Part shown: positions 55,756-64,000 of the stretch, piece after piece | Numbering within the stretch: position 1 is the first letter of the stretch | Layout: every line of letters starts with the position of its first letter | Source: Streptococcus sp. HPH0090 | GTDB taxonomy: Bacteria; Bacillota; Bacilli; Lactobacillales; Streptococcaceae | Direction of reading: 5' to 3' | Length of the DNA stretch: 64,000 nt | NCBI RefSeq assembly: GCF_000411475.1 | Contig: NZ_KE150466.1 | Span: 52,829-116,828, forward strand | Translations under genes and position numbers: made by a program | Notes under the pieces: generated by a model | The model's database searches: none | What the model was told of the DNA's origin: nothing | What the model saw: only the letters and a program-made list of their open reading frames with translations

Positions 55756-56781
55756 TTAATGAAAGTAATTTAGACCCATTGCAGCTTTTACTTCTGATAA
55801 GGTCTGACCTGCAACTTCACGAGCTTTTTCACTACCTTTTTGAAGCATATTATAAACCTCACCCATGTCTTTGGCATATTCAAGGCGTCGTTCACGAATA
55901 GGAGCAAGCTCTCTTTCCAAAATTTCAAGTAGGTAACGCTTAGTCTTAACATCCCCAAGACCCCCACGTTGGTAGTGTTCTTTCATTTCAGCAATTTCTT
56001 GAGCATCCTCTGGACGTCCAAATACATCTAAATAATGGAAAACCATATTTCCTTCAATCTTACCTGGATCCTCGACACGAATGTGATCTGGATCTGTATA
56101 CATACTCATCACTTTTTTTCGTAAAGTATCAGCATCGTCTGCTAGGTAAATACCATTATTGAGTGATTTCGACATTTTCGCATTTCCATCAAGTCCTGGT
56201 AAACGCCCTGCAACTTCATGCTCAGGGTAAATTCCTTCTGGTTCTACTAAAACATCACAGTTATAGGCATGATTAAAAGAACGTACAATTTCACGTGTTT
56301 GTTCAATCATCGGCTTTTGATCATTACCTACTGGAACCAAGTTTGCTTTAAAGGCTGTAATATCCGCTGCTTGTGAAATAGGATACACCAAGAATCCAGT
56401 TGGAATGCTTTCTCCAAAACCTTTCTGTGAAATTTCTGTTTTTACAGTTGGATTTCGTTCCAAACGAGCTAATGAAACTAGATTCATGTAGTACATAGAT
56501 AGCTCTGCCAATTCTGGAATCTGACTTTGAATAAAAATTGTTGATTTATTAGGATCTAAGCCCACTGCAAGATAGTCCAAGGCAACGTTTCCAATAGACT
56601 CGACAATTGTTTGAGGATCTTTTGCATGGTCTGTTAAAGCTTGCTGGTCAGCTAAAAAAACAAACATGTCATATTTATCTTCTTCCTGTAGTAAAACACG
56701 GTTTTTTAAGCTACCTACATAGTGTCCAATATGTAATTTCCCCGTTGGACGATCTCCTGTTAAAATAATGGGTTTACTCAT
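55756..56781 (-). CDS. trpS: Tryptophan-tRNA ligase
   Basis: A 341-residue class I synthetase with the HIGH motif as '[12 protein letters not shown]' (about 15-26) and KMSKS as '[12 protein letters not shown]' (about 195-206). It charges tRNA-Trp. Length and motifs are complete. A TATAAT box lies about 30 bp upstream (56810-56815) and AAAGGAG precedes the ATG; the leader is too short for a T-box riboswitch. Confidence 0.97.
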   Translation of the reverse strand: MSKPIILTGDRPTGKLHIGHYVGSLKNRVLLQEEDKYDMFVFLADQQALTDHAKDPQTIVESIGNVALDYLAVGLDPNKSTIFIQSQIPELAELSMYYMNLVSLARLERNPTVKTEISQKGFGESIPTGFLVYPISQAADITAFKANLVPVGNDQKPMIEQTREIVRSFNHAYNCDVLVEPEGIYPEHEVAGRLPGLDGNAKMSKSLNNGIYLADDADTLRKKVMSMYTDPDHIRVEDPGKIEGNMVFHYLDVFGRPEDAQEIAEMKEHYQRGGLGDVKTKRYLLEILERELAPIRERRLEYAKDMGEVYNMLQKGSEKAREVAGQTLSEVKAAMGLNYFH

Positions 56782-56927
56782 AATATTCTCCTTTGATATG
56801 GTCCTTTCAATTATAGCATTTTTTTAATAAAAAGACAGATAATTTTTTTAATCAAACAATAGTTTTCTAGCTATATTTCCGTAAAGAAACTGTCAACTTA
56901 CTTTACAAAAAATTGACAAATAAAAAT

Positions 56928-56956
56928 TTGAATATTTACTAATTTTCTAGTAGAAT
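56928..56956 (+). promoter_or_regulatory. Promoter of the ABC-F gene
   Basis: TTGAAT, a 17-bp spacer and TAGAAT, about 30 bp before the TTG start codon. Confidence 0.65.
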
Positions 56957-56986
56957 TAGAGTATTACATATAATAGGAGAAAAACA

Positions 56987-58609
56987 TTGCTAACAGTATC
57001 TGATGTCTCACTACGCTTTAGTGACCGCAAACTTTTTGATGATGTCAACATTAAATTTACAGAAGGAAACACGTATGGTTTGATTGGTGCTAATGGTGCT
57101 GGAAAATCAACCTTTTTGAAAATTTTAGCTGGTGATATTGAACCTACAACTGGTCATGTCTCTCTTGGACCAAATGAACGTCTTTCAGTTCTTCGTCAAA
57201 ATCACTTTGACTACGAAGACGAACGCGTTATTGATGTTGTCATCATGGGAAACGAAAAACTTTACAACATCATGAAAGAAAAAGACGCCATTTATATGAA
57301 GGAAGATTTTTCAGACGAAGATGGTGTTCGTGCAGCTGAACTTGAAGGAGAATTTGCTGAACTAGGTGGTTGGGAAGCTGAAAGTGAAGCTTCACAACTC
57401 TTACAAAATTTGAATATTCTTGAAGAACTTCATTACCAAAATATGAGCGAACTTGCAAATGGAGACAAAGTGAAAGTACTCCTTGCTAAAGCTCTATTTG
57501 GTAAACCGGATGTCCTTCTTTTAGACGAGCCTACCAACGGTCTTGATATTCAATCTATTACCTGGTTAGAAGATTTCTTGATTGATTTTGACAACACAGT
57601 TATTGTCGTATCCCATGACCGTCACTTCTTGAACAAAGTATGTACACACATGGCCGACCTTGACTTTGGAAAAATCAAACTCTACGTAGGTAACTACGAT
57701 TTCTGGAAAGAATCTTCTGAACTAGCTGCTAAATTACAAGCTGACCGTAATGCAAAAGCAGAAGAAAAGATCAAACAACTTCAAGAATTCGTTGCTCGAT
57801 TCTCTGCCAATGCTTCTAAATCAAGACAAGCAACTTCACGTAAGAAAATGCTTGACAAGATTGAACTTGAAGAAATTGTACCTTCTAGCCGTAAATATCC
57901 ATTTATCAACTTTAAAGCAGAACGAGAAATCGGTAATGATCTCTTGACAGTAGAAAATCTATCTGTTAAGATTGATGGCGAAACTATTCTAGATAATATC
58001 AGTTTTATCTTGCGCCCAGGAGACAAGACAGCTCTTATAGGGCAAAATGACATTCAAACAACTGCTTTGATTCGTGCGATTATGGGTGATATCGACTATG
58101 AAGGAACTGTCAAGTGGGGAGTTACAACTAGTCGCTCTTACTTACCAAAAGACAATTCTGCTGATTTTGCAGGTGGCGAGTCGATTCTTGACTGGCTCCG
58201 TCAATTTGCAAGTAAAGAAGAAGATGACAATACCTTCCTTCGTGGATTCCTCGGACGCATGCTCTTCTCTGGAGACGAGGTTAACAAGCCTGTAAACGTC
58301 TTGTCAGGGGGAGAAAAGGTGCGCGTGATGCTCTCAAAACTTATGCTTTTGAAATCAAACGTACTTGTTCTTGATGATCCTACAAATCACTTGGATTTGG
58401 AATCTATTTCAAGCTTGAACGATGGATTGAAAAACTTCAAAGAATCTATCATCTTTGCCAGTCACGACCATGAGTTTATTCAAACTTTGGCTAACCATAT
58501 CATTGTCTTATCTAAAAACGGTGTAATCGACCGTATCGATGAAACCTACGACGAATTCCTTGAAAACGAAGAAGTTCAAGCAAAAGTCAAAGAACTTTGG
58601 AAAGATTAA
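56987..58609 (+). CDS. ABC-F ATPase (YkpA/YbiT-like) with degenerate second P-loop
   Basis: A 540-residue soluble protein with two ABC domains and no membrane span. The first domain has Walker A 'GANGAGKSTFLKIL' (about 35-48), signature 'ANGDKVKVLLAKAL' and Walker B 'VLLLDEPTNGLD'. The linker (~245-300) is helical and basic. The second domain has 'IGQNDIQTTALI' at residues 351-362 in place of the P-loop, without the ATP-binding Lys, but keeps 'LSGGEKVRVMLSKLML' and 'VLVLDDPTNHLD'. The start is TTG with AGGAG seven bases upstream. ABC-F proteins act on ribosomes; the specific role here is unknown. Confidence 0.92.
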   Translation: MLTVSDVSLRFSDRKLFDDVNIKFTEGNTYGLIGANGAGKSTFLKILAGDIEPTTGHVSLGPNERLSVLRQNHFDYEDERVIDVVIMGNEKLYNIMKEKDAIYMKEDFSDEDGVRAAELEGEFAELGGWEAESEASQLLQNLNILEELHYQNMSELANGDKVKVLLAKALFGKPDVLLLDEPTNGLDIQSITWLEDFLIDFDNTVIVVSHDRHFLNKVCTHMADLDFGKIKLYVGNYDFWKESSELAAKLQADRNAKAEEKIKQLQEFVARFSANASKSRQATSRKKMLDKIELEEIVPSSRKYPFINFKAEREIGNDLLTVENLSVKIDGETILDNISFILRPGDKTALIGQNDIQTTALIRAIMGDIDYEGTVKWGVTTSRSYLPKDNSADFAGGESILDWLRQFASKEEDDNTFLRGFLGRMLFSGDEVNKPVNVLSGGEKVRVMLSKLMLLKSNVLVLDDPTNHLDLESISSLNDGLKNFKESIIFASHDHEFIQTLANHIIVLSKNGVIDRIDETYDEFLENEEVQAKVKELWKD

Positions 58610-58618
58610 GTATAACTT

Positions 58619-58656
58619 TAAAAAACTCAGTTGGTTAAACCAACTGAGTTTTTTTA
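58619..58656. terminator. Terminator after the ABC-F gene, usable in both directions
   Basis: AAACTCAGTTGG and its complement with a short loop are followed by T7 on the + strand. Confidence 0.9.
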
Positions 58657-58680
58657 TTTGTTACTTGTAAATTCATTCAT

Positions 58681-58696
58681 TGTTTCACGTGAAACT
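58681..58696. promoter_or_regulatory. parS site 3' of the YhgE gene
   Basis: TGTTTCACGTGAAACT contains the full ParB core and matches the 16-bp consensus at 15 positions. It lies between the terminator and the yhgE-like stop codon. Confidence 0.85.
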
Positions 58697-58699
58697 TTT

Positions 58700-61354
58700 T
58701 TAATCTTCATCCATTTTTTTAGGTTGATAAGCTAGCATACCTAATCCTATGAATAAAACCAAAGTTACGAGAAGGAAAATTACCTGATGATGAATATTTC
58801 CTGTCATAGAAATGGTTTGTCTCAATCCTGAAACTGAATAACTCATTGGCAACCAAGGATTAACAGCTTTAAAGAAATCATTTGTCAAAGCAAGTGGATA
58901 AGTTCCTGCACTTGATGCTAATTGCAATAATAGCAAAATAAGTGAGAAGAAAGCACCTAATCGACTATTCCATGTTGTTAATGCCGTCACCATAGACATA
59001 AATGTTAAACTTGCGATAATAATTAAGAATAAAGTTCTCATTTCATGATTTGCAGTTAAACCAATAAGATGAACTCCACCATAGACTAAGACAGCTGCTA
59101 AAACAGCAATAACTCCATTTATCTCGAAGCGAGACTTAAACCACGCCCAGCGACTTTCAGGATGACGACCTGAAGGTAACTTGGCAAAAATCATATTTGT
59201 TGATAATGCTGCAACAAAAAGTGCGACTGATATCATGTAAGGAGCCATTGCAATCCCATTTACAGGAACCTGATCATTATCTGTCTTTGAAAGACTTAAG
59301 GGTTCCGCTAATGTTTCTGCATTTTTTGACTCTGTTGATGCTGATTTTAATTGATTGCTTGCGTTACTTAATCCTTGTCCTAGGTCAGTAGTTCCTATTT
59401 GTAAACTTTCAATACCAGCAGTTAACGTTGCTCCACCTTCTGCTAATTTTCCAGCGCCATCTGCAATTTTTGCTGCTCCATTTCCTAACTGAGCACTAGC
59501 TGAAAGCAACTGACCTGATTTATCTGTTAATTGACTTGAACCAAGCTGTATTTTATCAAGTCCTGCAATTAATTCCGGACTCTTGCTATTTAATTGGTTA
59601 GAACCAGATGATAGTTTTTCAATACCTGTTACTAATTCTGGTGTTTTCCCAGCTAGAGTATCCAAACCAGTTGTCAATGTTGAAGAGTTTTCTGTCAACT
59701 TGGTTGAGCCAGAAACCAATTGATCCAAACTTGTTGTTAAAGTTGTATTCTTTTCACTTAGTTGATTTACACCTAAAGAAATAGTATCCAATCCTTTAGT
59801 ATACGCATTAACTCCATTTTCAATTGATTGACTTCCAGGAACCAACTGATTATCAACAGCATTTTGCAATTGTGTAAACCCACTTGACATAGATATCAAG
59901 GAACTAGACGCAACAGGTAATATTTGATTTGCTTTAGTCTGTAAAGTAGAAAGATTAGAGACTGGTTGGTTTACACTTCCCAAATTTTCTTTTAAATCTC
60001 CTACCGTTGTCAAAATTGCTTTTGCTGATTCTATCGTAGAATTAGAATTATTTGAAACAGCTTCAGTCAGTTCTTTTTTCTGAGTATCAGTAAGAGATTG
60101 ATAAGTTGCTGTTGCTTGAAGATTGGTAAGAGTTTTCTCTTGTTCTGTTTGAATATTAGTCACAATAGTTTGAGCAAGAGTAGATATATTCGCTAAATCA
60201 TTAGATATTGTGCTTTTAAGTTCCGTATTATCTGAGATTGTTACTGCTTGAAGTGCTTTATTCAATTCATCTAAACTAGTTGCTAATTGAGTGATTTCCT
60301 CTTTTTGTTGAGATGAAGTATTCAATTGAGTCGAAATTTCTTTAATACCTTTATTTAATTCGGTAATACCATCTCTCAATGTATCTGATTGACTTGATAA
60401 CTGGTTTGTACCAACAGATAGTTTGTCAACACCGCTTGTATAGGCATTAACACCTACCGAAAATTGATTGAGACCTGTATTCAGTTGCGAAACTCCTCCA
60501 GCATATGTCTTCATTCCAGTATTGAGCTGGTTGACACCTGTTACTAATTCTGGAGTCTTGGAAGATAATTGATTAAGTCCATTGTCAACCTGTGAAACCG
60601 CACTTGTATAGCTCTGTAAACCATCATTAAATGTTCCTAAGCCACTATTCAGTTGCTTTACTCCTGTGACATATGTTGTCAACCCTTTTGTAAATTGATT
60701 CGTTCCATCAGAAAAGGTTAAACTTGAACTAGCTAAATTATCAAGATTGGAAGACAATGTCTGACTTCCTACAGCTAACTTACTAGCCCCATTTGCCAAT
60801 TGTTCACTTCCATCTGCAGCTTTGGTTAAACCGAATTTTAAATCACCCATCTTTTGAAATAAAGCTTTCGTGTAAGTCTCAGTTACACTGGCAGAAACAT
60901 TTTGTTTTAACTGTGTCATAGCAGAATCACTCATCTTACTTGCAATGAAGCTATGTCCACTAGAAGTTTGATAGTCAATGTTCATTTGTTCTGGGTGATC
61001 TGTTAAAATAGAAGCAGCCTTTTCAGACAAATCACTTGGCAAAGTTACTACCATATAGTAATCGCCATTCTCTAGTCCTTTTTTTCCTTCTTCCTCATTT
61101 ACAAAATGAAAATCCAAGGATTTATTATTTTCTAAATTAGACACCATGTCTTTTCCGATAGCCATTGTATTCCCATTATATGATGCTTCCTTATCATTAT
61201 TTACCACTGCTACAGGTAACTCTGATAATTGCCCATATGGATCCCACATGGATGATAAAAATATGATGTTGTATAAAGCTGGAATAAGAGAAATCCCTAT
61301 CATTACAATGATAAAGGTTGGTTTTTTAAAAATTGCTTTCCATTCTTTAAACAT
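58700..61354 (-). CDS. YhgE/Pip-family membrane protein with long extracellular repeat region
   Basis: ATG 61354 (884 residues) has AAAGGAG seven bases upstream and is preferred over the frame to 61375. One N-terminal membrane helix (~13-35) follows 'MFKEWKAIFKKPTF'. A large external region (~190-680) is built of degenerate ~7-14-residue repeats of the type 'LNTGL..Y..GV..L', and ends in a C-terminal membrane domain with five or six helices (~700-870). This is the YhgE/Pip layout, related to phage infection protein and the ESX-linked EsaA family. It is divergent from a TetR gene that probably represses it. The substrate is unknown. Confidence 0.9.
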   Translation of the reverse strand: MFKEWKAIFKKPTFIIVMIGISLIPALYNIIFLSSMWDPYGQLSELPVAVVNNDKEASYNGNTMAIGKDMVSNLENNKSLDFHFVNEEEGKKGLENGDYYMVVTLPSDLSEKAASILTDHPEQMNIDYQTSSGHSFIASKMSDSAMTQLKQNVSASVTETYTKALFQKMGDLKFGLTKAADGSEQLANGASKLAVGSQTLSSNLDNLASSSLTFSDGTNQFTKGLTTYVTGVKQLNSGLGTFNDGLQSYTSAVSQVDNGLNQLSSKTPELVTGVNQLNTGMKTYAGGVSQLNTGLNQFSVGVNAYTSGVDKLSVGTNQLSSQSDTLRDGITELNKGIKEISTQLNTSSQQKEEITQLATSLDELNKALQAVTISDNTELKSTISNDLANISTLAQTIVTNIQTEQEKTLTNLQATATYQSLTDTQKKELTEAVSNNSNSTIESAKAILTTVGDLKENLGSVNQPVSNLSTLQTKANQILPVASSSLISMSSGFTQLQNAVDNQLVPGSQSIENGVNAYTKGLDTISLGVNQLSEKNTTLTTSLDQLVSGSTKLTENSSTLTTGLDTLAGKTPELVTGIEKLSSGSNQLNSKSPELIAGLDKIQLGSSQLTDKSGQLLSASAQLGNGAAKIADGAGKLAEGGATLTAGIESLQIGTTDLGQGLSNASNQLKSASTESKNAETLAEPLSLSKTDNDQVPVNGIAMAPYMISVALFVAALSTNMIFAKLPSGRHPESRWAWFKSRFEINGVIAVLAAVLVYGGVHLIGLTANHEMRTLFLIIIASLTFMSMVTALTTWNSRLGAFFSLILLLLQLASSAGTYPLALTNDFFKAVNPWLPMSYSVSGLRQTISMTGNIHHQVIFLLVTLVLFIGLGMLAYQPKKMDED

Positions 61355-61445
61355 ATTGTCTCCTTTTTTACACATATTGTCTAAAATTTTGATATAATAG
61401 ATTATACATTAAAAAATCTAAATTACAAGTTAAAAACTATATTTT

Positions 61446-61460
61446 TAGACACTACGTCTA
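61446..61460. promoter_or_regulatory. Candidate TetR operator dyad
   Basis: TAGAC-N5-GTCTA is a perfect five-bp dyad just before the TetR Shine-Dalgarno. A related half (TGTCTA) lies near the start of the divergent yhgE-like gene (about 61378). Assignment to this regulator is inferred from position. Confidence 0.4.
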
Positions 61461-61482
61461 TTTTTGTTCACAAGGAGGAACT

Positions 61483-62025
61483 ATGACAGAGAGTAACAAA
61501 CGCTTAAAAACAAAACGTACTATCGAGAATGCTATGGTTCAATTATTAATGGAACAACCATTTGATCAAATTTCTACTGTTAAGCTTGCTGAGAAAGCCG
61601 GAATTAGTCGCTCTAGCTTTTATACACATTACAAAGATAAGTATGATATGATTGAACACTACCAAAGCAAACTTTTTCATACCTTTGAGTACATCTTCCA
61701 AAAACACGCCCATCATAAAAAAAATGCTATTTTAGAAGTATTTGAGTATCTTGAGTCTGAACCATTGCTAGCTGCTCTTTTATCTGAAAATGGTACAAAA
61801 GAAATACAAAACTTCCTGAGAAATAAACTTCATATCATGCTTAGCACTGACCTCCAGAAACGCTTTATGCAATTAGATTTAAATGAGATTGAATTAGAGT
61901 ATAGTAGTATCTATCTAACAAATGCACTATTTGGCGTATGTCAGACTTGGATTGCACATGGAAAAAAAGAAAGTCCGCAAGAGATGACAGACTTTCTTAT
62001 GAAAATGTTAGGCGATTCAAATTAG
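61483..62025 (+). CDS. TetR/AcrR-family regulator
   Basis: A 180-residue TetR-type repressor with the N-terminal helix-turn-helix ('RTIENAMVQLLMEQPFDQISTVKLAEKAGISRSSFYTHYKDKYDMIEHY', about 12-60) and a helical ligand domain. AAGGAGG precedes the ATG. It is divergent from the YhgE/Pip gene, a common pairing in which the TetR protein represses the membrane protein and itself. The inducer is unknown. Confidence 0.9.
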   Translation: MTESNKRLKTKRTIENAMVQLLMEQPFDQISTVKLAEKAGISRSSFYTHYKDKYDMIEHYQSKLFHTFEYIFQKHAHHKKNAILEVFEYLESEPLLAALLSENGTKEIQNFLRNKLHIMLSTDLQKRFMQLDLNEIELEYSSIYLTNALFGVCQTWIAHGKKESPQEMTDFLMKMLGDSN

Positions 62026-62030
62026 AAACA

Positions 62031-62060
62031 AAAAAAAGAACACCATTGGTGTTCTTTTTG
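62031..62060. terminator. Terminator between the tetR gene and the tRNAs
   Basis: AAAAAGAACACC and its complement with a three-base loop, A-rich on the left and T-rich on the right. It serves the TetR gene on + and the tRNA transcript on -. Confidence 0.88.
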
Positions 62061-62065
62061 TTTAA

Positions 62066-62139
62066 CTCCGCCAGTAGGACTCGAACCTACGACATCATGA
62101 TTAACAGTCATGCGCTACTACCAACTGAGCTATGGCGGA
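62066..62139 (-). tRNA. tRNA-Asn (anticodon GTT)
   Basis: A 74-nt cloverleaf: acceptor TCCGCCA/TGGCGGA with discriminator G, D-arm AGCTCAGTTGGT, anticodon loop around CTGTTAA and T-arm GTAGGTTCGAGTCCTAC. CCA is not encoded. It is five bases from tRNA-Glu and cotranscribed with it. Confidence 0.97.
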
Positions 62140-62144
62140 TAATA

Positions 62145-62216
62145 TAGTCCGTACGGGATTCGAACCCGTGTTACCGCCGTGAAAAGGCGGTGTCTTAACC
62201 CCTTGACCAACGGACC
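62145..62216 (-). tRNA. tRNA-Glu (anticodon TTC)
   Basis: A 72-nt cloverleaf: acceptor GGTCCGT/ACGGACT with one G-U pair, anticodon stem CCGCC/GGCGG around TTTTCAC, and T-arm ACGGGTTCGAATCCCGT. CCA is not encoded. It is the first tRNA after the promoter at 62240-62267. Confidence 0.97.
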
Positions 62217-62239
62217 ATCTATCTGTAGCAGATATAACC

Positions 62240-62267
62240 ATTATATCAATTTCTTACTAATTGTCAA
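62240..62267 (-). promoter_or_regulatory. Promoter of the tRNA-Glu/tRNA-Asn unit
   Basis: Minus strand: TTGACA (62262-62267), a 16-bp spacer and an extended TGATATAAT. The -35 box abuts the comE stop codon and no terminator separates them. Confidence 0.85.
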
Positions 62268-63020
62268 TTACTTTTTAGATTTTTTCTCCAGAATATCTTT
62301 TAGTTTACGGACTTTCAGACGAGTAATTGGACAGCGATGATTTTCATAGAAAACTACTTCTAAATTTTTTCTATCAATTTCTCTAATATTTCCTACATTG
62401 ACAAGAAACGATTTATGAGCGGAATAAAATCTTTGGGTTTCTTTATCTTTTTCTTGGATATCCGTCATGGTTCCATAAAATTCTTTAGCGAAATTCTTAC
62501 CAATAATCCGTAACTTATGAGAAACACCTGTTGTTTCAATATACAAAATATCATGGTAGGGAATCTTCAAATCATTCCCCTTATAGTTATAATCAAAATA
62601 ATCTACAACATCTTTATTTTCAAGTAGCATACTCTTGGTATATAAGATACTCTGTGCGATACGTTTCTTAAATAATTCATCATTGATATCTTTATCCACA
62701 AAATCCAAGGCTGACACTTGATATTTGTAAGTTAAGGTAGCAAATTCCGATCTACTAGTGATAAATACGATAATTGCATAGGGGTTGTGGTGACGAATAA
62801 ACTGTGCAACTTCAAATCCTTTTTTCTCAACTCCATGAATATCAATATCTAGAAAATAAAGCTGGTTTACTTCGTCATTTTCGATATATTCCTTAAATTC
62901 TCGTTCTTTACCTGTTGTTTTATAAGAAATAGGAATATTTAATTCCTTTGAAATTTCATCCAAGGTTCTTTCTAGTCTGACTTGATGTTGAATAACATCT
63001 TCTAAAATTAATACTTTCAT
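62268..63020 (-). CDS. comE: Competence response regulator ComE
   Basis: A 250-residue response regulator: receiver domain (1-~125) with acidic pocket 'LILEDV', phosphoacceptor Asp58 in 'LYFLDIDIHG' and conserved 'FITSRSEFAT' and Lys region. The LytTR DNA-binding domain (~140-245) includes 'YKGNDLKIPYHDILYIETTGVSHKL' and 'FYSAHKSFLVNVGNIREIDR'. Phosphorylated by ComD, it activates the early competence genes, including comCDE and comX. The start overlaps the comD stop (ATGA). Length equals that of pneumococcal ComE. Confidence 0.97.
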   Translation of the reverse strand: MKVLILEDVIQHQVRLERTLDEISKELNIPISYKTTGKEREFKEYIENDEVNQLYFLDIDIHGVEKKGFEVAQFIRHHNPYAIIVFITSRSEFATLTYKYQVSALDFVDKDINDELFKKRIAQSILYTKSMLLENKDVVDYFDYNYKGNDLKIPYHDILYIETTGVSHKLRIIGKNFAKEFYGTMTDIQEKDKETQRFYSAHKSFLVNVGNIREIDRKNLEVVFYENHRCPITRLKVRKLKDILEKKSKK

Positions 63021-64000
63021 TCAAACTCTCTCTTAAATCTAATAATCTGTCTAAATGTACTATCTTCCATCTCTGTTTCTAAAATGATATTTTCATACTT
63101 ATCCAAAATTTCTTTAACATTATTAAGACCAATCCCTCTATTTCTACCTTTAGTAGAAAAACCTAGTTCAAACAAATCTTCTGAAGGTGTCATGGTAATT
63201 TTACATGAATTCTGAATCACAATAACTGTTTCCAAATCCATCTTAATCACTGCAACTTCCATTTGTTTTAAATAACTTTCTGCAGCACCCTCAACAGCAT
63301 TATTTAACAAAACACTCATAATACGAACAAGATCGAGTAAATCGATTGACAATCTTGTGATAATATCCTTTACTTCTAATGTAAACTCTACGTCATTATT
63401 TCTTGCATATACAATGGATTGTGCAATTAAACTTCGTAAAGCTGAATCTTCTATATTGTTTAAATCAAAGTATGTATACTTATCTGAACGTAATTTTTGA
63501 TTAGCTTTGACTAGAACTTCATTGTAAATCCTGTCAATTTCCTGTAAATCTCCACTATCAATCGCCATTTGCATACTGACAAGCATGCCAGCATAATCAT
63601 GACGAAAACCACGGATTTCATTATACAAACCAACAATTTCATCTGTATAGGTCTGTAAATGTTCTTGTTCAAATTTTTTCTGTTTTAGGGCAATTTCTTT
63701 TTCAACTCGCACCTTATGAGAATTCATAGCGAAGAATATTAGTAGTAAACAAATAAAGACAATTGTTGCTAAAATACTACCAAAACTATTAAAATGTGCA
63801 TAAGTACTTACCATATCTGAAATGAATAATAGAATATGTAAAGCGAAGAAAGCAAGTATAACTTTTTTTAAAAATAAATAGAGGTAATCTTTATCAAAAT
63901 AATTAAGTTCAAGGTGAAAATAAGTAATAATTTTTTTAATAATAAAATAAGTTAGTAATAAAACTACTACAAAAAAGAAAGTTTCATATTTTTTTACAAA
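63017..64000 (-). CDS. comD: Competence histidine kinase ComD, 5' truncated by window edge
   Basis: The frame stays open to the last base of the window, so the N-terminus and comC lie outside. About 328 C-terminal residues are present: membrane segments in the part nearest the edge, then the H-box with 'RGFRHDYAGMLVSMQ', N-box 'MSVLLNNAVEGAAESY' and G-box 'FSTKGRNRGIGLNNVKEIL'. It belongs to the HPK10 subfamily that senses the CSP peptide. The pherotype-determining N-terminal sensor is mostly not visible. Confidence 0.95.
   Translation of the reverse strand, partial: FVKKYETFFFVVVLLLTYFIIKKIITYFHLELNYFDKDYLYLFLKKVILAFFALHILLFISDMVSTYAHFNSFGSILATIVFICLLLIFFAMNSHKVRVEKEIALKQKKFEQEHLQTYTDEIVGLYNEIRGFRHDYAGMLVSMQMAIDSGDLQEIDRIYNEVLVKANQKLRSDKYTYFDLNNIEDSALRSLIAQSIVYARNNDVEFTLEVKDIITRLSIDLLDLVRIMSVLLNNAVEGAAESYLKQMEVAVIKMDLETVIVIQNSCKITMTPSEDLFELGFSTKGRNRGIGLNNVKEILDKYENIILETEMEDSTFRQIIRFKREFE

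Noticed and set aside
56782..56986. T-box riboswitch upstream of trpS
   Set aside because: The -10 box lies about 30 bp before the ATG, too short a leader, and no T-box sequence or specifier hairpin is visible.
58700..61354. Short repeated motifs in the YhgE gene as a CRISPR array or tandem DNA repeat
   Set aside because: The repeats are degenerate at the DNA level, in frame, and reflect a repetitive protein stalk.

Overview
The window is chromosomal DNA of a low-GC streptococcus of the mitis group (S. mitis/oralis/infantis/pneumoniae relatives). The evidence is direct. It holds a choline-binding CbpD-like murein hydrolase, a comD/comE pair beside tRNA-Glu and tRNA-Asn, comFA/comFC behind a perfect ComX box, pcsB behind a WalR-type box, and the pneumococcus-like set of complex N-glycan genes. 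recF, guaB, trpS and comDE at the right end, plus three parS-type 16-mers, put the window beside the replication origin. dnaA itself is not in the window, and comD runs off the right edge.

Left part (0-11 kb): the tail of an AT-rich DUF2971 gene; a PadR-controlled envelope operon (PadR, DUF1700, DUF4097, acidic membrane protein) whose promoter sits between two near-identical AT-rich palindromes; two translationally coupled alpha/beta hydrolases; a tandem duplication of a TM2-domain gene together with its promoter; a DUF4299 gene with a cre-like site; trhO; and a CPBP membrane protease.

N-glycan region (11-27 kb): an ABC importer (solute-binding lipoprotein and two permeases, NgtS/NgtP1/NgtP2-like) with a perfect cre consensus at its promoter, a lipoprotein of unknown role, an operon encoding GH125, GH38, a ROK protein and GH20, a bitopic membrane protein, and a separate GH92 gene. 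Together these should import a host N-glycan and strip mannose and N-acetylhexosamine from it. A 429-bp gene-free stretch follows, with two 21-bp inverted pairs of DnaA boxes and several other dyads.

Core region (27-54 kb): an APC permease, polA, cbpD-like, the gdpP-rplI-dnaB-veg operon, hpf, comFA-comFC, yigZ, cysK, rpsB-tsf, pcsB, mreCD, ecfA1-ecfA2-ecfT, pgsA, rodZ-like, the YfmF/YfmH peptidase pair, and yaaA-recF. From ecfT back to yfmF the genes lie head to tail on the minus strand with gaps of 2-42 bp or overlaps, and so probably form one long transcription unit.

Right part (54-64 kb): guaB, trpS, an ABC-F protein whose second P-loop is degenerate, a YhgE/Pip membrane protein with a long repeat region divergent from a TetR regulator, two tRNAs, comE and truncated comD. 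No IS element, prophage, CRISPR array or rRNA gene was seen. Start codons were moved from the longest ORF wherever a Shine-Dalgarno sequence or family length decided it; each case is noted.
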